A DNA stretch of 64,000 nt from Rhizobium giardinii bv. giardinii H152 (GTDB lineage: Bacteria > Pseudomonadota > Alphaproteobacteria > Rhizobiales > Rhizobiaceae), in assembly GCF_000379605.1 (NCBI RefSeq), contig NZ_KB902681.1:36017-100016 (forward strand), written 5' to 3'. The notes under the pieces are model-generated. The model did not search any database. It was not told where the DNA came from and was given only the letters and a program-made list of their open reading frames with translations. Numbering within the stretch: position 1 is the stretch's first letter; each line of letters begins with the position of its first letter. Position numbers and translations under genes: made by a program. This document shows positions 46,746 through 58,490 of this stretch, piece by piece.

Positions 46746-46773
46746 TTGCGGCGCAGCGAGTGAATCGCTATTT
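46746..46773 (+). promoter_or_regulatory. Putative rho promoter
   Basis: TTGCGG (46746-46751) and CTATTT (46768-46773) are separated by 16 nt in the 195-bp gap before rho. A GAATC (GANTC class) site overlaps it. The rest of the gap to 46893 is a T/C-rich leader with no gene. Confidence 0.35.
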
Positions 46774-46893
46774 TCCGCCCACCTCCTCTTATCGTGACCT
46801 ATGTAAACGTTACGAGCCTGCCCCTTCCGCTGCAGCTCCCCTTACATCAGACACGCCGATTTTTCCTTTCCGATTCCAAGTGTGGTCCCCTTC

Positions 46894-48159
46894 ATGGCTG
46901 AGATGAAGCTACAAGAACTTAAGAACAAAACAGCGACGGATCTTCTGGCCTTTGCTGAATCACTCGAGGTCGAGAACGCCAGCGTCATGCGCAAGCAGGA
47001 GCTGATGTTCGCGATCCTGAAAATGCTGGCGAGCCAGGATGTCGAAATCATCGGCGAAGGCGTCGTCGAGGTGCTGCAGGACGGCTTCGGCTTCCTGCGC
47101 TCGGCCAATGCCAATTATCTGCCCGGTCCGGATGACATCTACATCTCCCCCTCGCAGATCCGCCGCTTCTCGCTGAAGACCGGCGATACCGTCGAGGGTC
47201 CGATCCGCGGTCCGAAGGAAGGCGAGCGCTATTTCGCCCTGCTCAAGGTCAACACGATCAACTTCGAGGACCCGGAGAAGATCCGCCACAAGGTTCATTT
47301 CGACAATCTGACGCCGCTCTATCCGAACGAGCGCTTCAAGATGGAGCTTGAGGTCCCCACCTCGAAGGATCTTTCCGCTCGCGTCATCGACCTGATTGCC
47401 CCCCTCGGCAAGGGCCAGCGCGGCCTGATCGTCGCGCCGCCGCGCACCGGTAAAACCGTCCTCTTGCAGAACATCGCCCATTCGATCACCGCGAACCATC
47501 CGGAATGCTACCTGATCGTTCTTCTGATCGATGAGCGGCCGGAAGAAGTCACCGACATGCAGCGCTCGGTCAAGGGCGAAGTTGTCTCCTCGACCTTCGA
47601 CGAGCCCGCGACACGCCACGTGCAGGTCGCCGAGATGGTCATCGAGAAGGCGAAGCGCCTGGTCGAACACGGCCGCGACGTCGTCATCCTGCTTGATTCG
47701 ATCACCCGCCTCGGCCGCGCCTATAACACCGTCGTGCCGTCGTCGGGCAAGGTGCTGACCGGCGGTGTCGATGCCAACGCCCTGCAGCGGCCGAAGCGCT
47801 TCTTCGGTGCCGCCCGCAACATCGAGGAAGGCGGCTCGCTGACGATCATTGCCACCGCACTGATCGATACGGGTAGCCGCATGGACGAAGTCATCTTCGA
47901 AGAATTCAAGGGCACCGGTAACTCGGAAATCGTGCTGGACCGCAAGGTCGCCGACAAGCGCATCTTCCCGTCTATGGACATCCTCAAGTCCGGTACGCGC
48001 AAGGAAGACCTTCTCGTGCCGCGCCAGGACCTGCAGAAGATCTTCGTGCTTCGCCGCATCCTCGCACCCATGGGCACCACGGATGCGATCGAGTTCCTGA
48101 TCGACAAGCTGAAGCAGACCAAGACCAATGGCGATTTCTTCGATTCGATGAACACGTAA
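46894..48159 (+). CDS. rho: Transcription termination factor Rho
   Basis: A 421-residue hexameric RNA helicase. The N-terminal [18 protein letters not shown] is followed by the RNA-binding cold-shock-like fold ([16 protein letters not shown]), the ATPase Walker [13 protein letters not shown], Walker [17 protein letters not shown], and the Q-loop region. It ends transcription at C-rich sites. A four-residue longer start (46882) is less likely. A terminator follows. Confidence 0.98.
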   Translation: MAEMKLQELKNKTATDLLAFAESLEVENASVMRKQELMFAILKMLASQDVEIIGEGVVEVLQDGFGFLRSANANYLPGPDDIYISPSQIRRFSLKTGDTVEGPIRGPKEGERYFALLKVNTINFEDPEKIRHKVHFDNLTPLYPNERFKMELEVPTSKDLSARVIDLIAPLGKGQRGLIVAPPRTGKTVLLQNIAHSITANHPECYLIVLLIDERPEEVTDMQRSVKGEVVSSTFDEPATRHVQVAEMVIEKAKRLVEHGRDVVILLDSITRLGRAYNTVVPSSGKVLTGGVDANALQRPKRFFGAARNIEEGGSLTIIATALIDTGSRMDEVIFEEFKGTGNSEIVLDRKVADKRIFPSMDILKSGTRKEDLLVPRQDLQKIFVLRRILAPMGTTDAIEFLIDKLKQTKTNGDFFDSMNT

Positions 48160-48181
48160 TCGCATCGACGGATTTCGAGAC

Positions 48182-48215
48182 AAAGCCCAGGTTCTGCCTG
48201 GGCTTTCGTGTTTTA
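48182..48215 (+). terminator. Rho-independent terminator after rho
   Basis: AAAGCCCAGG (48182-48191) pairs with CCTGGGCTTT (48197-48206) around a 5-nt loop, followed by CGTGTTTT. The rest of the 173-bp gap to mnmE (48160-48332) shows no gene. Confidence 0.86.
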
Positions 48216-48332
48216 ACTTAGCCGGATTCCTTCGCCGGAGTCGCGGCTGGGAGTTACAGAGTTACACGGTGACGCCCGATCTGGCGTATAATCGCGACAC
48301 TAATAGCAGGTGCGAACCAGGATGTTCCGGCG

Positions 48333-49676
48333 GTGAACCATCAACACAATCAGAACGTGGCCGACACGATCTATGCCTTGTCCTCCGGCGGACTTCCGTC
48401 CGGCGTTGCGGTGATCCGTATCAGCGGTCCGCACACAAGGCCGGCGGTGGAACGGCTGTGTGGATTCGTACCCGCGCCAAGACAGGCGTTGCTGCGGTCG
48501 ATTCGCAATCGAAACAATGATGTCCTGGACCAGGGACTGGTGCTTTACTTCGCGGCGCCGGCGTCATTCACCGGAGAGGATTGTGCCGAGTTCCAGATTC
48601 ATGGAGGGCGCGCCGTTGTCGACGCTGTTCTGTCTGAACTTTCGACCATTCCTGGACTGAAGCATGCAGAGGCGGGCGAGTTTTCGAGGCGCGCCTTTCA
48701 CAACGGCAAGCTCGACCTTGTTGAGATCGAAGGCCTCTCCGACCTGATTGCCGCGGAAACGGAGATGCAGCGTCGCCTGGCGCAAGAACATTCGAGCGGG
48801 CATCTGTCGGCGCTGTATCACGGCTGGGCGCGCCGGCTTACGCATGCAAGGGCGATGATCGAAGCAGAGCTCGATTTTGCCGATGAGGACGATGTTCCGG
48901 GCTCGGTGGCAGCGTCCATATGGGTCGACATGCAGACCCTGCGCGTGGAGATCGATGCGCATCTGGCTAGGGCCGGTGCGGCGGAAATCATCCGCGACGG
49001 GCTGAAAATCGTCATCGCCGGCGAACCGAATGCCGGTAAGTCGAGCCTGCTCAACTGCCTCGCCCGTCGCGATGTCGCCATCGTCACCGACATCGCAGGG
49101 ACCACCAGGGACGTGCTGTCCGTCGATCTTTCCTTAGCCGGATTCTCCGCTCGACTTTTTGACACGGCAGGGCTTCGTCCTACCGATGACCTGGTCGAGA
49201 AAGAGGGTGTGCGCCGCGCCTACGTGACGCTGGAGCAGGCCGACCTTGTTCTGTTACTGGCCGATGCCCCGGGTGGCTTCCCGGAACTGGCGGAGCCTCA
49301 TGCGGCCAAGCCGGTTATTCGCATCGGTACCAAGATTGATCGAGGCACCGTTTTATGGGATAAGGCTGCCGCCGATGTCCTGATTTCGACGAAGACGGGC
49401 GCAGGAATAGACCGGCTTATCGAACAATTGAAAAGCCACCTGCCCGACCTTTCGGGCCAAACGGCGTTGTCGTTGCCGTCGCGAAAAAGGCACGTCGATT
49501 GTCTTAAGCAGGCACGCGATGCGATCGATTTAAGTTTGGCGCAATCTAATAGCGGACTTGATATTCAGGCTGAATATCTTCGTCAGGCTGGCGACGCACT
49601 CGGTCGAATCACTGGACGTGTTGACGTTGAGGATCTGTTGGATGTGATTTTCTCCGAGTTCTGCATCGGCAAATGA
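48333..49676 (+). CDS. mnmE: tRNA modification GTPase MnmE (TrmE)
   Basis: A 447-residue GTPase. The N-terminal folate-binding domain ([22 protein letters not shown]), then the Ras-like G domain: G1 [13 protein letters not shown]2 [12 protein letters not shown]3 DTAGLR. The extreme C-terminus FCIGK is the conserved CxGK formate-site motif. With MnmG it modifies the wobble uridine of tRNA. GTG start at 48333. The G4 NKxD motif reads TKID, acceptable for the family. Confidence 0.97.
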   Translation: MNHQHNQNVADTIYALSSGGLPSGVAVIRISGPHTRPAVERLCGFVPAPRQALLRSIRNRNNDVLDQGLVLYFAAPASFTGEDCAEFQIHGGRAVVDAVLSELSTIPGLKHAEAGEFSRRAFHNGKLDLVEIEGLSDLIAAETEMQRRLAQEHSSGHLSALYHGWARRLTHARAMIEAELDFADEDDVPGSVAASIWVDMQTLRVEIDAHLARAGAAEIIRDGLKIVIAGEPNAGKSSLLNCLARRDVAIVTDIAGTTRDVLSVDLSLAGFSARLFDTAGLRPTDDLVEKEGVRRAYVTLEQADLVLLLADAPGGFPELAEPHAAKPVIRIGTKIDRGTVLWDKAAADVLISTKTGAGIDRLIEQLKSHLPDLSGQTALSLPSRKRHVDCLKQARDAIDLSLAQSNSGLDIQAEYLRQAGDALGRITGRVDVEDLLDVIFSEFCIGK

Positions 49677-49715
49677 GGTACGACCCGGAATACAACGTGC
49701 GCGAGTCTCTCCGGA

Positions 49716-49731
49716 TGTTTCACGTGAAACG
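49716..49731. other. parS-like ParB-binding site 2 (between mnmE and mnmG)
   Basis: TGTTTCACGTGAAACG, 15 of 16 positions of the parS consensus, in a 95-bp intergenic gap. It is the only one of the four outside coding sequence. Confidence 0.88.
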
Positions 49732-49771
49732 ATTCGGAACCGATTTGATACCGTGATGGAGACGGTTTGGT

Positions 49772-51655
49772 ATGATTGATTACGATGTCATTGTCATCGG
49801 CGGTGGCCATGCCGGGTGTGAAGCTGCAAGTGCAGCGGCCCGGATGGGGGCAAAAACGGCTCTTGTTACGCACAAGCGTGACACGATCGGCGTGATGTCA
49901 TGCAATCCGGCGATTGGTGGGCTCGGCAAGGGCCACCTCGTTCGCGAGATCGATGCCATGGACGGCCTCATGGGTCGTGTCGCTGACGCTGCCGGTATCC
50001 AGTTCCGCCTGCTCAATCGCCGAAAAGGTCCTGCCGTTCGCGGCCCGCGCACCCAGGCCGATCGAAAGCTCTATCGGTTGGCGATGCAGGCAGAGATCCA
50101 CTCGATCCAGAACCTGGATGTCATCGAGGGCGATGCATTCGATCTCCAGCTTGAGGGCGGCCGAGTCAGGGGTGTTGTTCTTGCCGAAGGCCGAGTGCTG
50201 CAATGCGGGGCCGCCGTCCTGACGACGGGCACGTTCCTGCGTGGCTTGATCCATATCGGCAACCGGAAGATCCCCGCTGGCCGCGTGGGAGAAGCGCCCT
50301 CCGTCGGATTGTCGGCGACGCTTGAAGGGTTCGGTCTGCGGCTCGGCCGCTTGAAAACCGGAACGCCGGCGCGATTGGATGGCAAGACGATTGATTGGGC
50401 ATCCGTCGGCCGGCAGAGTGCGGATGAGGACCCGGTGCCTTTCTCCTTTATGACCGACCGGATCGTCAATCGCCAGATCGATTGCGGCGTCACGCGAACG
50501 ACGGCGACCACGCATCAGATCATCGCTGACAACCTCAACAAATCAGCGATGTACTCCGGCCAGATCGAAGGCGTGGGGCCGCGCTATTGCCCCTCGATTG
50601 AAGACAAGATTGTCAAATTCGGCGAGCGCGATGGTCACCAGATTTTTCTCGAGCCGGAAGGCCTGGATGACGATACCGTTTATCCCAATGGCATTTCGAC
50701 GTCGCTACCCGAGGATGTTCAGGACGCCTTCATCCGGACGATTCCCGGCCTGGAGCGGGTCTCAATCCTGCAACCCGGCTATGCGATCGAATATGATCAC
50801 GTCGATCCCCGTGAACTTTCTGCGTCGTTGGAAGTGAAGAAGATTTCGGGCCTGTTTCTGGCGGGCCAGATCAACGGTACGACCGGCTATGAAGAAGCCG
50901 GTGCCCAGGGACTGGTGGCGGGGCTCAATGCGGCGCTGCTTTGTGGCGGGAGTGCCCCCTATCAGTTCAGCCGGACGAATTCTTATATCGGTGTGATGAT
51001 CGACGACCTCACCTCCCGCGGCGTTGCCGAGCCCTATCGCATGTTCACCTCCCGCGCGGAATACCGACTGTCCTTGCGTGCCGACAACGCAGATATCCGT
51101 CTGACGCCGGAGGCGATGTCGCTCGGCTGTGTCTCGGCCGGTCGAGCAGAGAAGTTCAGTGCATGGGTCAAGGCGATCGAATCCAACCGTCAGATGCTGA
51201 AATCGTTGGCGGTTACCCCGACAGAAGGCCGGATGCGGGGCCTCAAGCTCAATCTCGATGGACAGCGGCGCTCTGCCTTTGAACTTCTGTCCTATGCCGA
51301 GCATAGTATTCAATCGCTCGGTGCCGTGTGGCCCGAGCTTCTGGCCATCGATGCAAAGCTGGCGGAGGCGCTAGAGATCGATGCGACCTATGCCGTCTAT
51401 ATGGACAGGCAGGCTGCGGATATCGCCGGCGTTCAGCGCGAAGAAAGCCGTGACATTCCGGAGGGCTTTGACTTTGGATCGCTTTCTGGACTATCGAATG
51501 AGTTGAAGCAGAAGCTCATCACCGCCATGCCGCGCAATCTTGCCCAGGCGATGAAGGTCGACGGCATCACGCCGTCGGCTATCTCGCTGATTCTTGCTCA
51601 TATTCGCAAGGGCGAAGCGTCGGCGGTTGTATATTCCAGGCAGGCGATTCAATGA
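49772..51655 (+). CDS. mnmG: tRNA uridine-5-carboxymethylaminomethyl modification enzyme MnmG (GidA)
   Basis: A 627-residue FAD protein. The N-terminal dinucleotide motif is [26 protein letters not shown] follows with the catalytic cysteine; [15 protein letters not shown] and [18 protein letters not shown] are family hallmarks. It works with MnmE. The stop overlaps rsmG by 4 bp. The mnmE-mnmG-rsmG-parA-parB order is the conserved origin-proximal run of many bacteria. Confidence 0.98.
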   Translation: MIDYDVIVIGGGHAGCEAASAAARMGAKTALVTHKRDTIGVMSCNPAIGGLGKGHLVREIDAMDGLMGRVADAAGIQFRLLNRRKGPAVRGPRTQADRKLYRLAMQAEIHSIQNLDVIEGDAFDLQLEGGRVRGVVLAEGRVLQCGAAVLTTGTFLRGLIHIGNRKIPAGRVGEAPSVGLSATLEGFGLRLGRLKTGTPARLDGKTIDWASVGRQSADEDPVPFSFMTDRIVNRQIDCGVTRTTATTHQIIADNLNKSAMYSGQIEGVGPRYCPSIEDKIVKFGERDGHQIFLEPEGLDDDTVYPNGISTSLPEDVQDAFIRTIPGLERVSILQPGYAIEYDHVDPRELSASLEVKKISGLFLAGQINGTTGYEEAGAQGLVAGLNAALLCGGSAPYQFSRTNSYIGVMIDDLTSRGVAEPYRMFTSRAEYRLSLRADNADIRLTPEAMSLGCVSAGRAEKFSAWVKAIESNRQMLKSLAVTPTEGRMRGLKLNLDGQRRSAFELLSYAEHSIQSLGAVWPELLAIDAKLAEALEIDATYAVYMDRQAADIAGVQREESRDIPEGFDFGSLSGLSNELKQKLITAMPRNLAQAMKVDGITPSAISLILAHIRKGEASAVVYSRQAIQ

Positions 51656-52287
51656 TTACGAGTCCTTCCCGAGAGCTGAACGGATTGCGTGTTTCACGTG
51701 AAACGTCTGAAAAACTCGAGCATTTTGCATCCCTTTTTCAGAAATGGGCAAAGTCGATTAACCTGGTCGCACCGTCGACTTTGAACGATCTTTGGCAGCG
51801 TCACATCGCGGACAGTGCACAAATTTTTCAGCTCTTTCCTGGGCCAAAACGATGGGTTGATCTGGGCAGCGGCGGTGGTTTTCCCGGCATCATTACCGCG
51901 ATCTTGCTCGCGGAGGATGGCGGATGGGTTCATCTGGTTGAAAGCAACAACAAGAAGGCGGCATTTCTTCGTGTCGCCTTGACTGAAACCGGCGCGCGCG
52001 GCTCCGTGCACCCGATTCGCATGGAGGAAGCCATCAAAACTATCCCGGAATGCGACGCGATCTCCGCTCGTGCGCTCGCAGATCTGCCTCAATTGCTGGA
52101 TTACTGTGCTCCCTGGATGACGACTGACAGAAAACCTCGTGCATTCTTTCACAAAGGCCGGGATTACCAGCAAGAGATAGACAAAGCCGTTAGCCGCTTT
52201 CAGTTTGATCTGGTAAAACACAGAAGCGTCGTCGAGCCGGATTCTGTGGTTCTCGAGATCGCAAATCTTTCGCGGAACAATCAATAG
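51652..52287 (+). CDS. rsmG: 16S rRNA (guanine-527-N7) methyltransferase RsmG (GidB)
   Basis: A 211-residue SAM methyltransferase with SAM site [17 protein letters not shown] and the GidB pattern [18 protein letters not shown]. It methylates G527 of 16S rRNA, relevant to streptomycin sensitivity. A parS-like site lies inside its 5' coding region (V-S-R-E-T). parA follows 14 bp later. Its GC content looks slightly lower than the neighbours, as in mnmG. Confidence 0.97.
   Translation: MITSPSRELNGLRVSRETSEKLEHFASLFQKWAKSINLVAPSTLNDLWQRHIADSAQIFQLFPGPKRWVDLGSGGGFPGIITAILLAEDGGWVHLVESNNKKAAFLRVALTETGARGSVHPIRMEEAIKTIPECDAISARALADLPQLLDYCAPWMTTDRKPRAFFHKGRDYQQEIDKAVSRFQFDLVKHRSVVEPDSVVLEIANLSRNNQ
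51690..51705. other. parS-like ParB-binding site 3 (in rsmG)
   Basis: TGTTTCACGTGAAACG, the same 15/16 sequence as site 2, encodes part of VSRETS near the RsmG N-terminus. It is ~0.6 kb upstream of parA. Confidence 0.88.
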
Positions 52288-52301
52288 CGGCGGACCGTGG
52301 C

Positions 52302-53096
52302 ATGGCAGGCGAAAAGAACCGGATCATCACCATCGCCAACCAAAAAGGTGGCGTCGGAAAAACAACGACAGCCATCAACCTCGCAACGGCCCTTGCGGCG
52401 ATCGGTGAGAAGGTGCTGATTGTCGATCTTGATCCGCAGGGCAACGCTAGCACCGGCCTGGGGATCCAGCGCCGCGACCGCAAGCTTTCCTCCTACGAAC
52501 TGCTGATCGGTTCGCACGGCATTGACGCGATCGCCCAGGACACGGTTGTTCCCAATCTGTCGATCATTCCATCGACCATGGACCTGCTGGGGGTCGAGAT
52601 GGAAATTTCCCGCGAAAGTGACCGCGTCTTCCGGCTACGAAAGGCGCTCGCCTCGCCCGAAGCGCTTGCATATTCCTACGTGCTGGTTGACTGCCCGCCA
52701 TCGTTCAATCTTCTCACCATGAATGCAATGGCGGCGGCACACTCGGTTCTGGTGCCGTTGCAATGTGAGTTCTTTGCGCTCGAGGGGTTGAGCCAGTTGC
52801 TCGAAACCGTCGATCAGGTTCGCCGTTCCGTCAATCCCGTACTGGATATCCAGGGCATCGTCCTGACGATGTTCGATTCGCGCAACAATCTTGCCCAGCA
52901 GGTGGTCAATGACGTGCGAACCCATTTGGGCGAGAAGGTCTACCATACGCTGATCCCGCGCAACGTCCGGGTGTCCGAGGCGCCGTCCTACGGCAAGCCG
53001 GCGATTCTTTACGACCTCAAATGCGCCGGCAGCCAAGCCTATCTTCAGTTGGCATCCGAAGTGATTCAGCGCGAAAGGCTGCGAAAGGCGGCCTGA
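52302..53096 (+). CDS. parA: Chromosome partitioning ATPase ParA
   Basis: A 264-residue deviant Walker ATPase: [17 protein letters not shown] with the signature lysine, [10 protein letters not shown], and the VDCPPS loop. It moves ParB-parS complexes toward the new pole. There is no long N-terminal DNA-binding extension, as expected for a chromosomal (type Ib-like/soj) ParA rather than a RepABC plasmid RepA. parB follows after 44 bp. Confidence 0.97.
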   Translation: MAGEKNRIITIANQKGGVGKTTTAINLATALAAIGEKVLIVDLDPQGNASTGLGIQRRDRKLSSYELLIGSHGIDAIAQDTVVPNLSIIPSTMDLLGVEMEISRESDRVFRLRKALASPEALAYSYVLVDCPPSFNLLTMNAMAAAHSVLVPLQCEFFALEGLSQLLETVDQVRRSVNPVLDIQGIVLTMFDSRNNLAQQVVNDVRTHLGEKVYHTLIPRNVRVSEAPSYGKPAILYDLKCAGSQAYLQLASEVIQRERLRKAA

Positions 53097-53140
53097 CTGC
53101 GATCGATTCGACATCGTAACGATAAGTGTGAGTGCAGACG

Positions 53141-54028
53141 ATGAATGACGACAATTCGAGACGAAGACTCGGCCGCGGCCTAGCAGCCTTGATCGGCGAA
53201 ATGGACCAGCCATTGCAGGCCAGCGGTCCCGTGGCGCCGGTCAATGCCGACCGACGCATCCCGATCGAATTTGTCGCCCGCAACCCGCGCAACCCGCGCC
53301 GCTCCTTTGATGAGGCAGAGCTGCAGGATCTTGCAAGCTCGATCCGCCAGCATGGCATCGTTCAGCCGGTGGTCGTCCGGACGATTGCCGATGAACGCTA
53401 CGAGATCATTGCCGGGGAGCGCCGCTGGCGCGCGGCGCAACTGGCCGGCTTTACCGATATCCCGGTGATTGTCCGCGACGTTGATGACCGCACGGCCCTG
53501 GAGATCGCGATCGTTGAAAACGTCCAGCGGTCCGACCTCAATCCGCTGGAAGAGGCGCTCGGCTACGACCAATTGATTGCCGAGCATGGCTACACGCAGA
53601 ACGATCTTGGTGAGATCATCGGCAAGAGCCGCAGCCATGTCGCCAACAGTCTGCGCCTGCTGAAACTGCCGGAGCCGGTGCGCGACATGCTATCTTCGGG
53701 TACGCTTTCGGCCGGCCACGCCCGCGCCCTTATTCCGACATCCGATCCGGTCGGTCTGGCGCGCTCAATTATTGCCAAGGGCATGTCCGTCCGTGATGCG
53801 GAGCGCCTGGCTCAGAACGACATCCGCGCCCAGAGCGATCCCAACTACGGCAAGCCTTCGCGCAAGGAAGAGAAGGACGCCGACACGCTTGCTCTGGAAA
53901 GAACGCTTTCTGACAGCCTCGGATTGGATGTGACCGTCAATCACAAGGCAAACGGCGGCCAGTTGCGTATTTCCTACAAAACCCTTGATCAACTTGAGGA
54001 AATCTGCCGGCTGCTGGAGCGGCGCTAA
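53141..54028 (+). CDS. parB: Chromosome partitioning protein ParB
   Basis: A 295-residue ParB (298 if GTG 53132 is used). The N-terminal RRRLGRGLAALIGEMD is the ParA-contact region; then the CTP-binding ParB-N motifs IVENVQRSDLNPLEEALGY and GERRWRAAQ, an HTH (LGEIIGKSRSHVANSLRLL) and the C-terminal dimer domain. It binds the parS sites reported here and spreads along DNA. It ends the plus-strand run, 52 bp from the convergent holA. Confidence 0.97.
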   Translation: MNDDNSRRRLGRGLAALIGEMDQPLQASGPVAPVNADRRIPIEFVARNPRNPRRSFDEAELQDLASSIRQHGIVQPVVVRTIADERYEIIAGERRWRAAQLAGFTDIPVIVRDVDDRTALEIAIVENVQRSDLNPLEEALGYDQLIAEHGYTQNDLGEIIGKSRSHVANSLRLLKLPEPVRDMLSSGTLSAGHARALIPTSDPVGLARSIIAKGMSVRDAERLAQNDIRAQSDPNYGKPSRKEEKDADTLALERTLSDSLGLDVTVNHKANGGQLRISYKTLDQLEEICRLLERR

Positions 54029-54080
54029 ATCGTTTCGTTTCCGAAATGCTTTCGATTTTATATCAAATGGGACAATAATA

Positions 54081-55115
54081 TTATCGGCGGGCCGACTGCA
54101 GCGTGATGGCCAGCAATGTCTGCATGGCGATGCTGTCTTCCAGGCTCTGCCGGGTGCGGCTCTGGTAAATGGCCGTCTGCAAACGTCCGAGTTCGCGACG
54201 GATGGCGGGCAAGGTCCAGGTCTTCAGCGCCGCTTCGACCAGCGGCTTGCGGCGGAAATGCAGGTGGCGTCCGAGCGTTGCGATAACCTGACTCGGCTGC
54301 TGGCGCCTGTCGTCCATTTCCGCCCGCATCAGATCGAGTAGCTGAAACTGCTTGAGGCACGCCTGCAATACGAGAAAGATTGCCGTCTTTGAGGCCGTTA
54401 TCTTGCGGATGGCATGCTGCAGGCCGTCGACATCGCCCTTGAGGACCGCATCGATGGCATCGTCGACCGATATGGCGCTCGCATCGCCGACGATCTCGGA
54501 AACGTGCTCCTCCTCGATCATCGCCAGGCCGCTGCAGTAGAGCGCCAGCTTGCGGATCTCGTTGCGCGAGGCGATGCGATCGCCACCCAGCGCTTCGTTC
54601 AGCCGTTGCCGCGCCGCCGGGGTGATCCTCAGGCCTTCCTCGCCCAGTTCGTGGTCGATCAGTCTGTTCAATGCGCGTGCATCGTCGCTGTAACAGGCGA
54701 CGGCCACGACCGAACGCGCGGTTTCGCCGATCTTCCGGACCCCGGTTCCCTTCTTCAGGTCGCCAGCCTCGATGATCACATAGCTGCCGTCGGGCGGTTG
54801 CTGTGCGAGCGTGGAGAAGCTGTCGACCAGCGTCTTTTCCGTGCCCGACGCGCGGATCCAGACGAGCTTTTCGCCGCCGAACAGCCCGATCGTGTTGACT
54901 TCGTCGAGCAAGCGCCCGGGGCTTTGCTGCAGGTCGGAGGCATCGAGCTTGATCAGCGAAAAGGGATCGTCCAGCGCCACGCCAGTTTTCGCGGCGATCT
55001 GGCCGGCGCGTTCGGAGACAAGGCCGCGATCCGGCCCGTAGACGACATAGAGCCTGTTATCCCGGAGCGGCCGCTGCAGGAGCCCGTCGAATTCGTGCGA
55101 CTTGATTTCGCTCAT
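54081..55115 (-). CDS. holA: DNA polymerase III delta subunit
   Basis: A 344-residue HolA-like clamp-loader subunit: N-terminal VVYGPDRGLVSERAGQIA with a degenerate P-loop, then LDASDLQQSPGRLLDEVNTIGLFGGEKLVWIRA, and a helical C-terminus. It opens the sliding clamp. It is 10 bp downstream of lptE in a leuS-lptE-holA run. Confidence 0.92.
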   Translation of the reverse strand: MSEIKSHEFDGLLQRPLRDNRLYVVYGPDRGLVSERAGQIAAKTGVALDDPFSLIKLDASDLQQSPGRLLDEVNTIGLFGGEKLVWIRASGTEKTLVDSFSTLAQQPPDGSYVIIEAGDLKKGTGVRKIGETARSVVAVACYSDDARALNRLIDHELGEEGLRITPAARQRLNEALGGDRIASRNEIRKLALYCSGLAMIEEEHVSEIVGDASAISVDDAIDAVLKGDVDGLQHAIRKITASKTAIFLVLQACLKQFQLLDLMRAEMDDRRQQPSQVIATLGRHLHFRRKPLVEAALKTWTLPAIRRELGRLQTAIYQSRTRQSLEDSIAMQTLLAITLQSARR

Positions 55116-55125
55116 GCCGCTACCC

Positions 55126-55644
55126 TCAGCGGCCGAGCGCCGCCGCTATATCCGCCCGGATGATCTCGGCCAACTCCCTGGCTGCGCGGTTTTGCGCGTC
55201 GCGCGTCGCGCGAACCTTGGCGAATTCCTGTTCGGGGAAGTCGACGAGGGCGACGGCGCTGCGATTGCCGGAACGGACGGTTTCTCCGCTATCGGCGCGT
55301 GTCAGGTTGTAGTCCGCCCTGACGACGACGCGGCCGGCACCCGCGGTGTCGGATTCCTGATCGTAAAGCACACCCATCACCTCGCTGGTGACATTCAGCG
55401 CCATCTTGTATTCCGGATGAGCCGGCTCACCAGCGCCTCCGGATGTCAGGAAGATCAGTGCGTTGCGGACTTCCTGCTCGACGCGGTCGTCGGCATCGGA
55501 GATCTCGATCGATGCGAGTGCCTTTGCCGGCTTGCCCTGCGGCCCCTCGGAATAGAGCGGCTTCACCTGGCAGCCAGCCAGGGCGACGAAGCTGCCGATT
55601 GCCAGAAGCTGCGCGCATCTATGAGCTTTTTCAGACAACGACAT
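55126..55644 (-). CDS. lptE: LPS-assembly lipoprotein LptE
   Basis: A 172-residue lipoprotein. The signal peptide ends in the lipobox LAGC ([17 protein letters not shown]), with the mature Cys lipid-modified. The rest fits LptE, the plug inside LptD that delivers lipopolysaccharide to the outer surface. It lies between leuS (14-bp overlap) and holA, the arrangement known for lptE in many Gram-negatives. Confidence 0.9.
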   Translation of the reverse strand: MSLSEKAHRCAQLLAIGSFVALAGCQVKPLYSEGPQGKPAKALASIEISDADDRVEQEVRNALIFLTSGGAGEPAHPEYKMALNVTSEVMGVLYDQESDTAGAGRVVVRADYNLTRADSGETVRSGNRSAVALVDFPEQEFAKVRATRDAQNRAARELAEIIRADIAAALGR

Positions 55645-58258
55645 TCACGATCCTCTGGGGCACGACGATGATTTTCTTCGGGCTCTGGCCGTTCAGCGCG
55701 GCCTTGACGGGGTCGAGCGCTAGCACCGCCCTCTCGATCGCAGTCTGATCTGCGTCGCGCGCAATTGTCAAATCGCCGCGTTTCTTGCCGTTGATCTGAA
55801 CCGGCATCGTCACCTCGCTCTCGGCAACCAGCGCCTCGTGGTAAGTCGGCCAGGCGGCCTGCGCGACCAGACCCGTGCCGCCGATCTCCTGCCAGCACTG
55901 CTCGGCAAGATGCGGCATCATCGGCGCGACCAGGTTGATCAGGATCGTGGTCGCGTCCTTGACGGCGGCGATCGTTGCGGCGTCGGCCGACCCGTCGGCG
56001 ACCTGCGTCAGCGGCCCCGCAAGCGCGTTTACCAGCTCATAGAGGCGCGCCACGGCCTTGTTGAAGGCCAGCTTGTCGTAGTCCGCCTGGACAGCCTTCA
56101 GCGTCTTGTGGGCGACCTGCGAGATCGCCAGCGCCGGTCCCTCGGAAGCCGGCTTGGCGTCGATCGCCTTCAACGTGTCGGATGCCTCCGAGACCAGCCG
56201 CCACAGGCGCTGCACGAAGCGGTGGGCCCCCTCGACGCCGGCTTCCGACCAGATGACGTCGCGATCCGGCGGAGAATCGGAGAGGACGAAGAAGCGCGCC
56301 GTGTCGGCTCCATAGGAGGCGATGATGTCGTCCGGGTCAACGACGTTCTTCTTCGACTTCGACATCTTCTCGATCGAGCCGATGGTGATCGGTTCGCCGG
56401 TTTCGATCAGCGTCGCCCGGCGCTTGCCGTCAACTTCCTCGATCGCGATCTCGGCCGGCGTGATCCATTCGCGTTGTGCGCCCTCGCCGCGGCTGTAGGT
56501 CTCGTGCACGACCATGCCCTGGGTGAAAAGACCCTTGAACGGCTCGTCGAGGCTGGCATGGCCGGTCGCCTTCATTGCCCGGGTAAAGAAGCGCGAATAG
56601 AGCAGGTGCAGGATCGCGTGCTCGATGCCGCCGATATACTGGTCGACCGGCAACCAGCGGTCGACGACGGCCGGATTGGTCGGGTTGTTTTCCCACGGTG
56701 CGGTGAAGCGGGCGAAATACCAGGATGAATCGACGAAGGTATCCATCGTGTCGGTCTCGCGCCGCGCATCCTTGCCGCATTGCGGGCAGGCGACGTGCCG
56801 CCAGGTCGGATGGCGGTCGAGCGGATTGCCCGGCTTGTCGAAGGTCACATCATCCGGCAGTTTCACCGGCAGATCGGCCTTTGGCACCGGCAGCACGCCA
56901 CAGTCGTCGCAATGAATGACCGGGATCGGGCAGCCCCAATAGCGCTGGCGCGAGATGCCCCAGTCGCGCAGGCGGAAATTGACCTTGCGCTCGGCCTGCG
57001 GTTCGCCGCCGATCTTCGTGTTCTCCAGTGTCGAAGCGACCTTCTCGAAGGCCTCCTCGGTCGAAAGGCCGTCGAGGAAGCGTGAATTGATCATCACGCC
57101 ATCGCCGACATAGGCTTCGTTGCCGATAGCGAAGCTTGCCGCATCGCCGTCCTTCGGCATGACCACGGCAACGACCGGCAGGCCGTATTTGCGAGCGAAG
57201 TCGAGGTCGCGCTGATCGCCGGAAGGGCAGCCGAAGATGGCGCCGGTGCCGTAGTCCATCAGCACGAAGTTGGCGACGTAGACCGGCAGTTCCCAGTTCG
57301 GATCGAGCGGATGCTTGACCCGGATGCCGGTGTCGATCCCCTTCTTCTCGGCGGTCTCGAGCGCGGCGAGCGATGTACCGGCACGGCGGCATTCGTCGCA
57401 GAAGGCTTCGATCTCGGCGTTTGCGGCGGCTGCCTGTTGCGCCAGCGGGTGATCGGCGGCGATCGCCAGGAAGGAGGCACCGAACAGCGTGTCCGGCCGC
57501 GTCGTATAGACGGTCACTTCGGATGCGTCAGCGCCGGTGCCCGGAACGATTTCCCATCGGATCGTCAGGCCCTCGGAACGGCCGATCCAGTTCTTCTGCA
57601 TCAGCCGGACCTTTTCCGGCCACTGGTCGAGCGTGTCCAGCGAATCCAGCAGATCCTGGCTGAAATCGGTGATGCGGAAGAACCACTGCGTCAGTTCGCG
57701 TTGCTCCACCAGGGCGCCGGAGCGCCAGCCGCGGCCGTCGATGACCTGCTCGTTGGCGAGAACGGTGTTGTCGACCGGATCCCAGTTGACCTTCGATTGC
57801 TTGCGATAGACCAGACCCTTTTCGAGGAAGTCCAGGAACAGGTGCTGCTGGCGCTGGTAATAGTCGACGTCACAGGTCGCAAATTCCCGCGACCAGTCGA
57901 GCGACAGGCCCATGACCTTCAGTTGCGCCTTCATCGAGGCGATGTTCTGGTAAGTCCAGGATGCCGGATGTACGCCACGTTCCATGGCGGCATTTTCGGC
58001 CGGCATGCCGAAAGCGTCCCAGCCCATCGGATGCAGCACATTGTAACCACGGGCACGCTTGTAGCGCGCCACGACATCGCCCATCGCATAGTTGCGGACA
58101 TGGCCCATATGGATGCGGCCCGACGGATAGGGAAACATCTCGAGCACGTAGTATTTTTCGCGCGGATCGTCATTGTCGGTGGTGAAGACGTTTTTCTGCT
58201 CCCATTCCTGTTGCCAGCGGGGTTCAGCATCGCGCGGATTGTAACGTTCGGTAGCCAT
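55631..58258 (-). CDS. leuS: Leucyl-tRNA synthetase
   Basis: An 875-residue class I synthetase. The HIGH-type motif is [16 protein letters not shown] and the KMSKS motif is [10 protein letters not shown]. The editing CP1 domain contains the [12 protein letters not shown] stretch. ATG 58258 ([15 protein letters not shown]) fits the family, while the extra 17 codons upstream do not. It starts 232 bp from the divergent yggS-like gene; no clear regulatory RNA element was recognised in that gap. Confidence 0.97.
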   Translation of the reverse strand: MATERYNPRDAEPRWQQEWEQKNVFTTDNDDPREKYYVLEMFPYPSGRIHMGHVRNYAMGDVVARYKRARGYNVLHPMGWDAFGMPAENAAMERGVHPASWTYQNIASMKAQLKVMGLSLDWSREFATCDVDYYQRQQHLFLDFLEKGLVYRKQSKVNWDPVDNTVLANEQVIDGRGWRSGALVEQRELTQWFFRITDFSQDLLDSLDTLDQWPEKVRLMQKNWIGRSEGLTIRWEIVPGTGADASEVTVYTTRPDTLFGASFLAIAADHPLAQQAAAANAEIEAFCDECRRAGTSLAALETAEKKGIDTGIRVKHPLDPNWELPVYVANFVLMDYGTGAIFGCPSGDQRDLDFARKYGLPVVAVVMPKDGDAASFAIGNEAYVGDGVMINSRFLDGLSTEEAFEKVASTLENTKIGGEPQAERKVNFRLRDWGISRQRYWGCPIPVIHCDDCGVLPVPKADLPVKLPDDVTFDKPGNPLDRHPTWRHVACPQCGKDARRETDTMDTFVDSSWYFARFTAPWENNPTNPAVVDRWLPVDQYIGGIEHAILHLLYSRFFTRAMKATGHASLDEPFKGLFTQGMVVHETYSRGEGAQREWITPAEIAIEEVDGKRRATLIETGEPITIGSIEKMSKSKKNVVDPDDIIASYGADTARFFVLSDSPPDRDVIWSEAGVEGAHRFVQRLWRLVSEASDTLKAIDAKPASEGPALAISQVAHKTLKAVQADYDKLAFNKAVARLYELVNALAGPLTQVADGSADAATIAAVKDATTILINLVAPMMPHLAEQCWQEIGGTGLVAQAAWPTYHEALVAESEVTMPVQINGKKRGDLTIARDADQTAIERAVLALDPVKAALNGQSPKKIIVVPQRIVNVVV

Positions 58259-58490
58259 ATGATCGATGTTCCGGAAATTTGGGCGAGGGGAAATCATCCC
58301 CTCCGACATTTGGCGTGACCTTCACCATGAAACAAGCGTAGCGTCAAGTTTTGGAAGGCTTTGAGGGCAAATCTTTGAGCCAATCCGCCAGTCGGTGGCG
58401 ATAACGGCTTGGCATCCGCGCCATGTTTGACTATTGCGCCAAAAGCCTGCCTTCCGAGACATCGAAGGCCGGCGCGGGCGAAGGATCTTG